Assembly (NCBI GenBank): GCA_018434645.1
Contig: JAHDOX010000160.1
Coordinates: 1 to 21,145, forward strand
DNA: 21,145 bases
Reading direction: 5' to 3'
Source: Synergistales bacterium
GTDB taxonomy: Bacteria; Synergistota; Synergistia; Synergistales; Thermovirgaceae
Part shown: positions 7,429 to 16,080 of the stretch, piece after piece
Layout: every line of letters starts with the position of its first letter
Position numbering within the stretch: position 1 is the first letter of the stretch
The notes under the pieces: generated by a model
Databases searched by the model: none
The model's input: only the letters and a program-made list of their open reading frames with translations
What the model was told of the DNA's origin: nothing
Program-made: the position numbers and the translations under genes

Positions 7429-7916
7429 CCCCTTCGTCGATTTTTCTGAAGTTTCCGCTTTACCATCTGACGTTTGATGGGCGAGAGGCGGTCGAAGAAA
7501 AGCCGTCCCTGAAGATGGTCTATCTCGTGGCCCAGCGCCCGGGCCATGAACCCCTCCTCTTCTATGCGATAGGTGTTTCCCTCTTCATCCTGGGCTTCTA
7601 CCACTATGCGAGTGGGTCTGGCGACTTCTTCGTAAACTCCCGGGGCGCTCAGGCACCCCTCTTCGCGTATGTCCTTTCCTTCCGAGGAGACGACCCGCGG
7701 ATTTATCAGCACGTACCTTTTGCCCTGCCACTGGACCACGGCGATCTGCCTGTCTACTCCCACCTGGGGCGCAGCAAGACCCACGCCGTCATTTTCCTTC
7801 ATGGTCTCCCACATGTCCTCCAGGAAGGCTTTCAGTTTTTCGTCGAACCTTTCCACCGGTTTCGCCGCTTCGCGAAGTATGGAGTCAGGGTATTCACGTA
7901 TGGGCAGAACAGTCAT
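7425..7916 (-). CDS. def: Peptide deformylase
   Basis: This metalloenzyme removes the N-formyl group from nascent proteins. It has 163 residues with all three family motifs: GVGLAAPQ at 44-51, EGCLS at 86-90 and HEIDH at 130-134. The metal ligands are C88, H130 and H134, and E131 is the catalytic base. The ATG at 7916 has GGAG 8 bases upstream. That ribosome site begins only a few bases after the T tract of the terminator that ends the rpsA transcript. def-fmt must therefore rely on read-through or on a promoter near or inside the 3' end of rpsA, and I see no convincing promoter there. Confidence 0.97.
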   Translation of the reverse strand: MTVLPIREYPDSILREAAKPVERFDEKLKAFLEDMWETMKENDGVGLAAPQVGVDRQIAVVQWQGKRYVLINPRVVSSEGKDIREEGCLSAPGVYEEVARPTRIVVEAQDEEGNTYRIEEEGFMARALGHEIDHLQGRLFFDRLSPIKRQMVKRKLQKNRRRG

Positions 7917-7929
7917 TTACATCGCTCCA

Positions 7930-7977
7930 TAAAAAGCCTCAAGCCGATGCGCGGGAAGTTTGCCCCCGGCCTGAGGC
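7930..7977 (-). terminator. Rho-independent terminator after rpsA
   Basis: On the minus strand GCCTCAGGCCG pairs with CGGCTTGAGGC, giving an 11-base-pair stem with one G-U pair. The loop is about 26 bases and a TTTTTA tract follows immediately. It lies in the 69-base gap between the rpsA stop and def. The loop is longer than ideal, which may make termination partial. Confidence 0.75.
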
Positions 7978-7985
7978 CCCTGTTT

Positions 7986-9557
7986 TTATTCTTCCCTGTT
8001 TACTGCTTCGCTCCAGATGTCACCAATGGTAACAACGGGCTGTTCGTTGTCGGAAAACTGGTTACGCTGCTGCTGCTGTTTAGGTGAGTCGCCCTTTTTG
8101 CGCTGTTTCGTCTCGCTGCGGGTCTTTTTGTGTTCTTCTTCCTCGATGGCGCTTATGCTGAGCCTGATGCGCCTTTCCACAGGCTTGATCTCCAGCACGC
8201 GCGCTTCTACTTCCTGCCCTTCCTCAAGGACGTCAGCCGGTTTTTCCACGTGCTTGCGGCTCAACTGCGACACGTGTATGAGCCCTTCGACGCCTTCCTC
8301 GAGTTCTACAAAAGCCCCGAAATCGGTGAGGCGGACCACCTTGACGGGATAGTCCTGTTTTACGGCATATTTTTCCTCCACGTTTTCCCAGGGGTCGTTG
8401 AGTTGCTTGTAGCCGAGGCTTATCCTGTTGTTCTCTTCGTCGATTCCGAGGATCTTGACGTCGACCTGCTGGCCCTTCCTCAGGACCTCCCTGGGATGTT
8501 TGATCCGCTGCCAGCTGATGTCCCCGATATGAATAAGCCCTTCCACCCCGGGCTCAAGCTCTACGAAGGCGCCGAAATCGGTCAGGTTGGTGACCCGCCC
8601 CGAGACGACGTCTCCTTCGTTCCACTTGGTCCGTACGCTCTCCCAAGGATCGGGCAAAAGCTGTTTGATACTCAGTGAAATCCTGTCACGCTCGCGATCT
8701 ATGCCGATAACCTTGACAGTCACCTTGTCACCCCTGGAGACGACATCCCGGGGCCTGACATTGCGCTGCCAGGATAATTCGCTGTTGTGAACGAGGCCCT
8801 CTATGGGACCGAGGTTAACGAAAACGCCGAAGGAAGTTATGGTCGTGACCATTCCTTCCGTGACGTCGCCCTCGCTGGTGTTTTCGTAGAATGCGTTCCT
8901 CTGTCCGGCGAGTTCTTCCTCGAGAATGGCCCTTCGGGAAAGGACCAGGCGCCGTTTCCTTCTATCCATCTCGATGACCTTCGCGTCGAAGGTCTCTTCG
9001 ACAAGCCTTGAAGGGTTGATGCCCCTTCCCTCTTCGGCAAGGTGGGAAATGGGGATGAAACCTTCTATGCCGTGGCAGTCCACGATAAGACCGCCTTTTA
9101 CCTTCCTGAGGCCTCGTACCTGCACCACGCCGCTGTCACCGGCCGCTTTTTCTATTTCGCCCCACCTGTCATCGAACTCGCTGCGCCACCGGCTGAGAAG
9201 CAACTGGGTATCCTCGCCCTGCTTGAAAGACACCACCTGCACCCTTACGCTGTCGCCGATTTCGGGCATCTCCTTTTTCTCGACCAAGACCCTGTGGGAC
9301 CATTCGCGACGGGGCAGAAACCCCTCACACTTGTATCCCACGTCGACCAGCCAGCCGTCGTCGGAAGCGTCCACTATCGTTCCGTCGTAGACCTTGCCGC
9401 GCCGCATTTCCTCAACTTCGTACTTTTCGAGGATATCCTCCATGGTTTCCATGGTTTCTTCCTCTTCGACCTTCGCCTCAAGGGCCTCCCCGGCCAGGGG
9501 CTGTTCTGTCTGCTGCCGGTTTTCGGTGCTTTCGTTCTTTTGTTCTTCCGTCATCAT
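7986..9557 (-). CDS. rpsA: Ribosomal protein S1-like RNA-binding protein, five S1 domains
   Basis: It is probably the S1-type protein that binds mRNA at the ribosome. The 523 residues contain five S1/OB-fold domains at roughly 52-124, 142-209, 232-299, 315-384 and 399-470. The third to fifth carry the well-conserved FGxFVxL...EGLxHxSxxS pattern, while the first two are more divergent. An acidic N-terminal extension (about 1-50) and a charged C-terminal tail containing a Gln4 run (493-497) flank them. E. coli S1 has six domains. The start is either of two tandem ATGs (9557 or 9554) directly after the ispH TAA, with GGAAGG just upstream. The ispH-rpsA order is also seen in Clostridia, where the two are sometimes fused. 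A terminator follows the gene. Confidence 0.93.
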   Translation of the reverse strand: MMTEEQKNESTENRQQTEQPLAGEALEAKVEEEETMETMEDILEKYEVEEMRRGKVYDGTIVDASDDGWLVDVGYKCEGFLPRREWSHRVLVEKKEMPEIGDSVRVQVVSFKQGEDTQLLLSRWRSEFDDRWGEIEKAAGDSGVVQVRGLRKVKGGLIVDCHGIEGFIPISHLAEEGRGINPSRLVEETFDAKVIEMDRRKRRLVLSRRAILEEELAGQRNAFYENTSEGDVTEGMVTTITSFGVFVNLGPIEGLVHNSELSWQRNVRPRDVVSRGDKVTVKVIGIDRERDRISLSIKQLLPDPWESVRTKWNEGDVVSGRVTNLTDFGAFVELEPGVEGLIHIGDISWQRIKHPREVLRKGQQVDVKILGIDEENNRISLGYKQLNDPWENVEEKYAVKQDYPVKVVRLTDFGAFVELEEGVEGLIHVSQLSRKHVEKPADVLEEGQEVEARVLEIKPVERRIRLSISAIEEEEHKKTRSETKQRKKGDSPKQQQQRNQFSDNEQPVVTIGDIWSEAVNREE

Positions 9558-10445
9558 TTACCTTCCATCCTCCTTGACGCCCTGCGTTGTTGCAAGCATC
9601 CGTATTAGGTCCTGAATGAGCCTGTCCGGAGTGCTTGCTCCGGCGGCTATTCCGATTTTGCCTTTTCCTTGCAACCACCTCCAGTCGATTTCTCTCGCCT
9701 GTTCTATCCACAGGGTCCGCTCGTTCAGGCTTCGCGCTATATCGAAAAGCTTGCCCGTGTTTGCGCTGTTTCTGCCGCCGATGACAATCATACCATCCAC
9801 TTCCGGCGCGACTTTCTCGACGGCATTTTGCCTCTTGACGGTGGCACCACAAATCGTATTGTAAATTCTGATTTCCTTTCCGACAAACACCGCTTTCGAC
9901 GCGAGGTCCGAAAGATCGCCGGGACGCTGCGTCGTCTGGCTCACGATGCCGATGCGGGAGCCTTCCAGGTAGCGTGGAAGGTTTCCGCCCGGGGGCACCA
10001 CGACAGATTTCCCCTCGGCCGAAGCCGCTATGGCTTCGACTTCGGGATGAAGGGCATCCCCCAAAACAACCACTTCGTAACCCTCAGCAGCCAGGAGGGC
10101 GGCCTTTTCCTGTACGTTGAGGACAAAGGGACAGGTACCGTCCACCAGCCGGGAATTGCGCTCTTTAAGCAGGTTTTTCTTCTCTTCGGGCAGACCGTGG
10201 GCCCTTATGAAGACCACCGAGTTTTCCGGTATTTCCTCGACGCTTTCCGCTATCACCAGGCCCAGGCCCTTGAGCCTGGCCGTCTCCTGGGGATTGTGGA
10301 TGGGTTCGCCGATGCAATACACGCGGCCCTTTTCCCCCAGGGCCCTTTCCAGCTTCTGTAGGGCCAGCCTGACTCCAAAGCAAAAACCCGAGGGTTTTGC
10401 CTTTACGATTAAGGGAGCCTTGTCCCCTTCAACTGGTTTTCCCAA
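9558..10445 (-). CDS. ispH: 4-hydroxy-3-methylbut-2-enyl diphosphate reductase (IspH/LytB)
   Basis: This is the last enzyme of the MEP isoprenoid pathway, reducing HMBPP to IPP and DMAPP with a [4Fe-4S] cluster. The cluster cysteines are visible at C22 (GFCFGV), C105 (GTCP) and C199 (NTICGAT). Substrate residues are H50, H83, H133 and E135, counted from the start chosen here. At 295 residues the length is normal. The start is uncertain. No ATG or GTG precedes the conserved KAKPSGFCFGV core in this frame, so TTG at 10445 is used. This gives a 37-base overlap with miaA and only a weak ribosome site, and coupling to miaA translation is likely. rpsA follows without a gap. Confidence 0.94.
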   Translation of the reverse strand: MGKPVEGDKAPLIVKAKPSGFCFGVRLALQKLERALGEKGRVYCIGEPIHNPQETARLKGLGLVIAESVEEIPENSVVFIRAHGLPEEKKNLLKERNSRLVDGTCPFVLNVQEKAALLAAEGYEVVVLGDALHPEVEAIAASAEGKSVVVPPGGNLPRYLEGSRIGIVSQTTQRPGDLSDLASKAVFVGKEIRIYNTICGATVKRQNAVEKVAPEVDGMIVIGGRNSANTGKLFDIARSLNERTLWIEQAREIDWRWLQGKGKIGIAAGASTPDRLIQDLIRMLATTQGVKEDGR

Positions 10446-11365
10446 AGGAACATCACTTGCCTTGTTATTTCGTCGGTTTCCGAACGGCTAACATCATACC
10501 ACAGAGCCGGGACAAACTTTCTGAACCAGGTCATCTGCCGTCTCGCGAAGGCCCTGGTGGCTTTTATGTCCCTTTCGAGGGCTTCCTCGAGGGATATCTC
10601 CCCCCTGTGATACATGACGAGCTCCCTGTAGCCGAACCCCTGGAGGGCGGGACAGGTTTCGTCGTAACCCATTTCAAGAAGCCCTTTCACCTCGTCAGCG
10701 AAGCCCGAGGCAAACTGAGCGGCGGCCCGCCGGGCTATCCTTTCCCGCAGGCTTTCCCGGCATCGGTACAACCCCAGGTACAATGGACGCAGGGACGTAT
10801 CCTTTTTCGGCCCGGCCTCGTACCATGAGGAAACCGGGCGGCCCGAGAGACGAAAGACCTCCAGTGCCCTCAAAACCCTCCGCCTGTCGTTTGGATGAAT
10901 CCGCGCCGCCGCCAGGGGGTCGACGGATTCGAGCTCTTCGTACAGAGCCTTGGCGCCGCCGCTTTCCCACGCCCTTTCCATGGCCCGCCCGAGGTCCCTG
11001 TCCCTTGGTATTTCATCGGTGAGTATACCTTCAAAAAGGGCCTGGTAATAAAAGGGGGTGCCGCCCACCAGAAGGGGCGTCCTGCCCCTCCGAAGTATTT
11101 CCCCTATCGCCGAAAGGGCGGCCTCTACGAAATCGGCCGCAGAAAATACGCGGTCGGGATCGCAAAAATCTATCAAGTGATGAGGAATTTCCTTCCTGAT
11201 TGTTTCCGAAACCTTGTCGGTTCCGATGTCGAGGTGGCGGTATACCTGCCTCGAATCTACGGAGACGACCTCGCAATCGAGGCACCTGGCAATCTCGAGG
11301 CTTAAGTCCGTCTTGCCCGCGGCGGTGGGGCCTATGATGCATAATATCCTGTGGGGGAAATCCAT
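10409..11365 (-). CDS. miaA: tRNA dimethylallyltransferase
   Basis: It transfers the dimethylallyl group from DMAPP to A37 of tRNAs that read codons starting with U. The 318 residues match the family. The P-loop GPTAAGKT is at residues 12-19, followed by SVDSRQVYRHLDIGTDK, which contains the conserved DSxQxY and DIGT elements. LVGGTPFYYQAL corresponds to the family's GGTGLY region, with the Thr retained and Phe in place of Leu. The ATG at 11365 starts one base after the mutL stop, with GGAGG at 8 bases' spacing. The downstream ispH product makes the DMAPP that MiaA uses, so the neighbours are metabolically linked. Confidence 0.96.
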   Translation of the reverse strand: MDFPHRILCIIGPTAAGKTDLSLEIARCLDCEVVSVDSRQVYRHLDIGTDKVSETIRKEIPHHLIDFCDPDRVFSAADFVEAALSAIGEILRRGRTPLLVGGTPFYYQALFEGILTDEIPRDRDLGRAMERAWESGGAKALYEELESVDPLAAARIHPNDRRRVLRALEVFRLSGRPVSSWYEAGPKKDTSLRPLYLGLYRCRESLRERIARRAAAQFASGFADEVKGLLEMGYDETCPALQGFGYRELVMYHRGEISLEEALERDIKATRAFARRQMTWFRKFVPALWYDVSRSETDEITRQVMFLWENQLKGTRLP

Positions 11366-11366
11366 T

Positions 11367-13061
11367 TCATTCCCTCCCGAAAAGGCGATCGAACCGCGCC
11401 GAGTCGAAGGTAACGAAGGTGGGACGCCCGTGGGGGCACGCCCCGGGGTTCTCGCAGGCCAAAAGGTCCCGCCAGAGCCTGAGAGCCTCCTGTTCGTCGA
11501 TTTTTTCTCCCAGTTTTACGGCCCTTTTGCATGCCAAAAGCGCCCAGCGGGCACTCATCCGAGGTTCTGTTTTTGTCCCCCCCGATTCCTGGAGCGCTTC
11601 GACGGCCGTCCTCAGGGTTTCAACCGGACCCAGGCCCAAATCGGCGGATACGGCAGGTACCGCCTCAAGCCGCGCCTGTCCTCCTCTTTCGGTCACCGAA
11701 AAGCCATGGATTTTCAAGGCCCCGGCGTACTCGGCAACCGCGTCGGACAACGTGGGCGGCAGGGCGACGGGAACGGAAAGGCCCTGGCTTTTTCCCTTTT
11801 CACCGACTATGCGGGAAAGAACCTGCTCATAGAGAATGCGTTCGTGAGCCGCATGGGGGTCGACGATTACCAGGTCCCCGTTGTTTTCGTAAAGCAGGTA
11901 GCCTTTTTTGATCATGCCCAGGTAACGGACGCCGTCTTCTGCCTGTTTCGGGGGGGAGCTTACCCTGGTAAAAAGCGACCCGCCCTGCAAAGAAACCTCC
12001 GGCCGGGTTCGGGCTTTGCCCGCCAATCCGGCATCAAGCGGTGGAGATGGAATTTGCCACGATGAATTTCCCCTGAAGGACGTACGCACCTCGCCCGCCG
12101 AAGCCGTCACGAGCAACTCCGCCGTCGCCCGGACGGCCTGGAATATTTCACCACTGTCCTTGAAGCGCACTTCTGCCTTGGCTGGATGTATATTCACATC
12201 CACAAATCCGGGTGGCACCTCTATCAGCAAAAACCACGACCCCGACGCTTTAGCCCCCAGGGAAGAAAGGGCGGCCCTGATCATGGGGTCGGTAACGCGC
12301 CTTCTGTTCACAAAGACGGTGGACGTCAACCTGCCCTCCGTGGAACGGGGCTGCCAGAAGGCCTCCACGACCATGTCGCCGGTCCGTGTCTTTTTGAAAT
12401 GTATCGCCGGGTCGTTCCCCCATTGTTCCCCCAGAAGCTCCCTGCGTTCCCTTACGCCTGCAGTGGAGTAAACCGCCCTGCCGTCGCAGGCAAGGTAAAA
12501 TTCCACCTCAGGCCAGGCCACTGCGTAGTCCCTCAAAAGGCGACTCACCTTGCGGGTTTCGCCGGCGGCCTGTTTCAAAAACTTTTTGCGGGCCGGAAGA
12601 TTGAAAAAAAGGTCGTCTGCCTGGACCCTGGTCCCCTTCTCGACGGGAATCTCCAGGTGGGCCTCTATGGTTCCAGCGGTGCACCTGAGCAGACCTCCAC
12701 TGCGGCTTCCTTCGGCGAGGCTTCGTATCTCCAGACGGCTCACGGCGGCCAGGCTGGCAAGGGCTTCTCCCCGGTAGCCGAGGGTGCCTATTTTCTCCAG
12801 ATCGTCGGCACCTGAGATCTTGCTCGTGGCAAAACGCTCCACCGCCAGGGGCAGTTCCTCGAAGGGTATGCCATGTCCGTCGTCCTCGACGACGATCCGG
12901 GCCTTCCCTCCCTGCCTCAGGCTTACCCGTACGGTCCGCGCAGAGGCGTCGAGGGCGTTTTCCAAAAGCTCCTTGACGACGCTGGCCGGGTTTTCTATAA
13001 CCTCGCCGGCGGCTATGCGGCTCGATACGCTTTCGTCCAGTCGCCTTATGCTTTTTTTCAT
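11367..13061 (-). CDS. mutL: DNA mismatch repair protein MutL, nuclease type
   Basis: This is the GHKL ATPase that links mismatch recognition by MutS to strand incision. At 564 residues it is on the short side. N-terminal ATPase motifs are present: ENPASVVKELLENALDA with E34 and N35, DDGHGIP at 60-66 and GYRGEAL at 95-101. A linker of about 325-375 leads to the C-terminal dimerisation/nuclease domain. The metal-binding endonuclease motif DQHA(X)2E(X)4E appears as DPHAAHERILYE at 401-412, together with ACKRA (510-514) and CPHGRP (542-547). MutL should therefore nick DNA itself, fitting the absence of mutH in this window. The ATG at 13061 overlaps the mutS stop as ATGA. Confidence 0.96.
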   Translation of the reverse strand: MKKSIRRLDESVSSRIAAGEVIENPASVVKELLENALDASARTVRVSLRQGGKARIVVEDDGHGIPFEELPLAVERFATSKISGADDLEKIGTLGYRGEALASLAAVSRLEIRSLAEGSRSGGLLRCTAGTIEAHLEIPVEKGTRVQADDLFFNLPARKKFLKQAAGETRKVSRLLRDYAVAWPEVEFYLACDGRAVYSTAGVRERRELLGEQWGNDPAIHFKKTRTGDMVVEAFWQPRSTEGRLTSTVFVNRRRVTDPMIRAALSSLGAKASGSWFLLIEVPPGFVDVNIHPAKAEVRFKDSGEIFQAVRATAELLVTASAGEVRTSFRGNSSWQIPSPPLDAGLAGKARTRPEVSLQGGSLFTRVSSPPKQAEDGVRYLGMIKKGYLLYENNGDLVIVDPHAAHERILYEQVLSRIVGEKGKSQGLSVPVALPPTLSDAVAEYAGALKIHGFSVTERGGQARLEAVPAVSADLGLGPVETLRTAVEALQESGGTKTEPRMSARWALLACKRAVKLGEKIDEQEALRLWRDLLACENPGACPHGRPTFVTFDSARFDRLFGRE

Positions 13062-15655
13062 TTTTCTTCCAGTACCTCCCTGGCCCTCTCTTTAAGGACA
13101 TACAAAAGCTCGAGGGCCTCCAGGGGCGTCATACCGTCGGGCTCCGCGGCTGCCAGTTCCCTCAGTATATCTTCGGCTCCGGTACGAAAAAGCCTCAGCT
13201 GGCCGAAGTCCGAGTCCCGACTGGAGGATTTTGCCGGTTTGCCCTGCTCCGGGGGCCCCCCTATGCCGCCTTCTGCCTCGAAGCGCCTCAAAAGCTCCTG
13301 GGACCTTCTGACTACGGCATCGGGCACGCCTGCAAGGCGTGCCACCTCTATCCCGTATGAACGGTCCGCCGGAGATTCCTTAAGCCTGTAAAGGAAAAGC
13401 ACTCCCCGGTCCGTTTCTTCTACGCTGAAACTAAGGTTGAAAACCCCCGGCATTTTTTCCGCCAGGGCCGAAAGCTCGTGGTAGTGGGTGGCGAAAAGGA
13501 CCTTGGCCATGCCCTCGGCGGCGGAATGAAGATATTCCATCACCGCCCAGGCGATGCTAACGCCGTCGTAGGTGGACGTGCCTCGTCCAATCTCGTCCAG
13601 TATGACCAGACTCCTTGGAGTCACGTTATGCAGTATGTTTGCAGTTTCGACCATCTCCACCATAAAGGTGCTTTTACCCCTGGCGAGTTCGTCTCTCGCC
13701 CCTATCCTGGAGAAAATCCTGTCCACCGTCCCGAGCCTGGCGAAAGAGGCGGGGACGAAGCTCCCGGCCTGGGCCATAACGACCAAAAGCGCAGCAGCCC
13801 TGAGGTAGGTGGACTTTCCGGCCATGTTGGGTCCGGTCACGACGGCCATTCGCCTTGTCTCCGAATCGAGCAGTATGTCGTTGGGCGTATAGGGAGCGTC
13901 GTCGAGCATTATTTCCACCACCGGGTGCCTGGCGTCTTTGAAATCGAGGACGTAGCTCCTGTCTACCGACGGCCTTTTGTAACCCCTTCCCAGGGCGACG
14001 GCAGCGTAAGAGGCTAAAACGTCCAGTGCGGCCAAAGAAGACGAGATATCCTGTATGATGGCTGTTTTATCAAGGACTTTCCTGCAAAGCTCCGCATAGA
14101 GCTCTTCCTCCCGAACCCTTATGTCCGCGTCGTTGGAAAGCATTTTCTCTTCGAATTCCTTCAGTTCGCCCGTTATGAAACGCTCGGCCCCCACCAGCGT
14201 CTGCTTCCTCACGTACTCCGGCGGGACCTGGTCCAGGTTAGACCGGCTGACCTCCAGGTAATAACCGAAAACCTTGTTAAAGCCGAGCTTCAGGTTTTTT
14301 ATCCCCGTCTTGCGCCGCTCGCCCTCCAGCATTTCATCGAGAAGCTGTTTCGCCCTTTCCTTGAGGCCCCGAAGCTCGTCCAGCTTCGCATCGTAGCCCT
14401 TCCTGATGACGTTGCCTTCCCTGAGGACCCTGGGGAGTTCGTCGGCAAGGGCCGCCGCCAGCTCCCGGGCAAGGTCCCCGGGATCCGCTACAAAGCCCCA
14501 GGGCTCGGGGAGTGGAAGACGCGAAAGCACGTCCCGCAAGAGTGGGAGGGCCGACAGGGTATCCCTGATTACGCCGAGGTCGCGGGGCGCCGCAAGACGC
14601 ATGCCCATCCTCGCCACCGCACGCTCCGCGTCACCGCAGGCCGAAAGGGCCCCTCTCAGGGCACGCAGCTCCTCAGGCCGTTCAGTCAGGACCTTCACGG
14701 CTTCGTGCCGTGACGATATCTCCTCGGGGTCTACCAAAGGGTGAAGCAGCCAACGCCTCAAAAGACGCCGCCCCATGGACGTCCGGCAATCGTCGAGAAC
14801 GCCCGCAAGCGACATGGAGTCGCTTTCGGCTATCTCCAGGTTGACCTGGGTGGCGCGGTCCATATAAAGGTATGCTCCCCCCCGCAGGGGGAAAATTCTC
14901 CGGACGTGCCCCGCTGCACCGAACTGGGTCTGGCTGAGGTAATCAAATACCACCCAGGCGCAACCGCACACGGGACTGCCCTTTTCCAGACCGAACCCCT
15001 CCAGGGTGGCCACTTTCCATGCCTCACAGAGCCTGCGCGAAGCCTCCGTCGGTTCAAAGGCATCCGGGTCGGCTTCAACCAGCGACGCCCTGAAGGCCTG
15101 CCTGAGGGCCGACTTTTCGGAAGGGGGCATGTTCCTCGGAACGAGAAGCTCCATTGGGTCGAAGGCCGCCAGTTCCGCCATGGCCTGTTCCCTGGGCATG
15201 GAACCCGCCTCTATGCGGCCCGTGCCGGAACTCAAAAGGGCGATGCAGGCGTCGTCGCCGGAAACGGTAAAGGCGGCCAGCCTTCCCTCCACGGGCGAGT
15301 CGGAGGGGACGAAGGTGCCGGGGGTTATGACCCTGATGACCTCCCTGTCGACCAGGTTCCTGCCGTCGGGCTCGGTCACCTGCTCGCAAATGGCCACCTT
15401 GTGCCCCTTTTGCACAAGCCGGGCGATGTAGCTTTCCGCCGAATGCCAGGGTACTCCGGCCATGGGGATTTCCCGGTTCGGGTCCCTGGAGGTGAGGGCT
15501 ATGTCCAGGATACGGGAAGCCTTCCTGGCGTCGTCGAAGAAGAGTTCGTAAAAGTCGCCCATCCTGAAAAAAAGGAGGCAATCCGGGTAGGCTCTCTTCC
15601 ACTTAGCGTATTGCCGGAGCATGGGCGTCTCCTTCACGCCTTCGGGAATGGTCAT
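13058..15655 (-). CDS. mutS: DNA mismatch repair protein MutS
   Basis: It recognises base mismatches and small loops and recruits MutL. The 865 residues are a full-length MutS1. The mismatch-binding F-x-E motif is F35-Y36-E37 in MGDFYELF. The core and clamp domains fill the middle, and the C-terminal ABC ATPase has Walker A TGPNMAGKST near residue 606 and Walker B/signature DEIGRGTSTYDG near 680. A short helix-turn-helix dimerisation tail follows. The ATG at 15655 overlaps the ruvX stop as ATGA, with GGAGG about 10 bases upstream. It overlaps mutL in the same way, so repair partners are made from one message. Confidence 0.97.
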   Translation of the reverse strand: MTIPEGVKETPMLRQYAKWKRAYPDCLLFFRMGDFYELFFDDARKASRILDIALTSRDPNREIPMAGVPWHSAESYIARLVQKGHKVAICEQVTEPDGRNLVDREVIRVITPGTFVPSDSPVEGRLAAFTVSGDDACIALLSSGTGRIEAGSMPREQAMAELAAFDPMELLVPRNMPPSEKSALRQAFRASLVEADPDAFEPTEASRRLCEAWKVATLEGFGLEKGSPVCGCAWVVFDYLSQTQFGAAGHVRRIFPLRGGAYLYMDRATQVNLEIAESDSMSLAGVLDDCRTSMGRRLLRRWLLHPLVDPEEISSRHEAVKVLTERPEELRALRGALSACGDAERAVARMGMRLAAPRDLGVIRDTLSALPLLRDVLSRLPLPEPWGFVADPGDLARELAAALADELPRVLREGNVIRKGYDAKLDELRGLKERAKQLLDEMLEGERRKTGIKNLKLGFNKVFGYYLEVSRSNLDQVPPEYVRKQTLVGAERFITGELKEFEEKMLSNDADIRVREEELYAELCRKVLDKTAIIQDISSSLAALDVLASYAAVALGRGYKRPSVDRSYVLDFKDARHPVVEIMLDDAPYTPNDILLDSETRRMAVVTGPNMAGKSTYLRAAALLVVMAQAGSFVPASFARLGTVDRIFSRIGARDELARGKSTFMVEMVETANILHNVTPRSLVILDEIGRGTSTYDGVSIAWAVMEYLHSAAEGMAKVLFATHYHELSALAEKMPGVFNLSFSVEETDRGVLFLYRLKESPADRSYGIEVARLAGVPDAVVRRSQELLRRFEAEGGIGGPPEQGKPAKSSSRDSDFGQLRLFRTGAEDILRELAAAEPDGMTPLEALELLYVLKERAREVLEEK

Positions 15656-16080
15656 CCCGGTGATCCCTCCTTTCTCAGGAAATCGAGATAGTCCTGGAGC
15701 AATATGGAAGCCGCCACCATGTCCACACGGCTTTTCCGGCCCTTCCTGCTCACGTCTCCTTCCAGGAGCGCCCGATCGGCCCTCACCGTGGTGAAACGCT
15801 CGTCCCAGGCCGTGACCTTGAGGTCGGGGTACCTCTCGGCCAGCTCCCGCCTCGTGCTTTCGGCCCTTTCCGCTTCGGGTCCGGCGATACCGCTGGTCCT
15901 GGTGGGCATCCCCACTACGATGACGCTCACCTTGTACTTTTTCACTAGAGCGTCCAACTCGCTCATCCAGTCGCCTTCGGCCTTCAAAACGGCGACCCCC
16001 TGCGCGAAGGAACCCAGGGGGTCGCTGACGGCTACTCCAATGCGTCTGGTGCCCATGTCCAGGCCGAGATAACGCTTCAT
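15652..16080 (-). CDS. ruvX: RuvX/YqgF family pre-16S rRNA nuclease
   Basis: This RNase H-like nuclease trims the 5' end of 16S rRNA precursors in the characterised member and was earlier proposed as a Holliday-junction resolvase. It has 142 residues, the usual size. Motifs are LGLDMGTRRIGVAVSDP at the N-terminus with catalytic D8, VVGMP in the middle, WDERFTT, and the C-terminal SRVDMVAASILLQDYLD with a further acidic residue. The ATG at 16080 forms an ATGA overlap with alaS, and its stop overlaps mutS. The alaS-ruvX order is common in Firmicutes-like genomes. Confidence 0.94.
   Translation of the reverse strand: MKRYLGLDMGTRRIGVAVSDPLGSFAQGVAVLKAEGDWMSELDALVKKYKVSVIVVGMPTRTSGIAGPEAERAESTRRELAERYPDLKVTAWDERFTTVRADRALLEGDVSRKGRKSRVDMVAASILLQDYLDFLRKEGSPG

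Noticed and set aside
8066..8080. Short CAG-type trinucleotide repeat in the rpsA tail
   Set aside because: Four Gln codons in a low-complexity charged tail; too short to be a meaningful repeat element.
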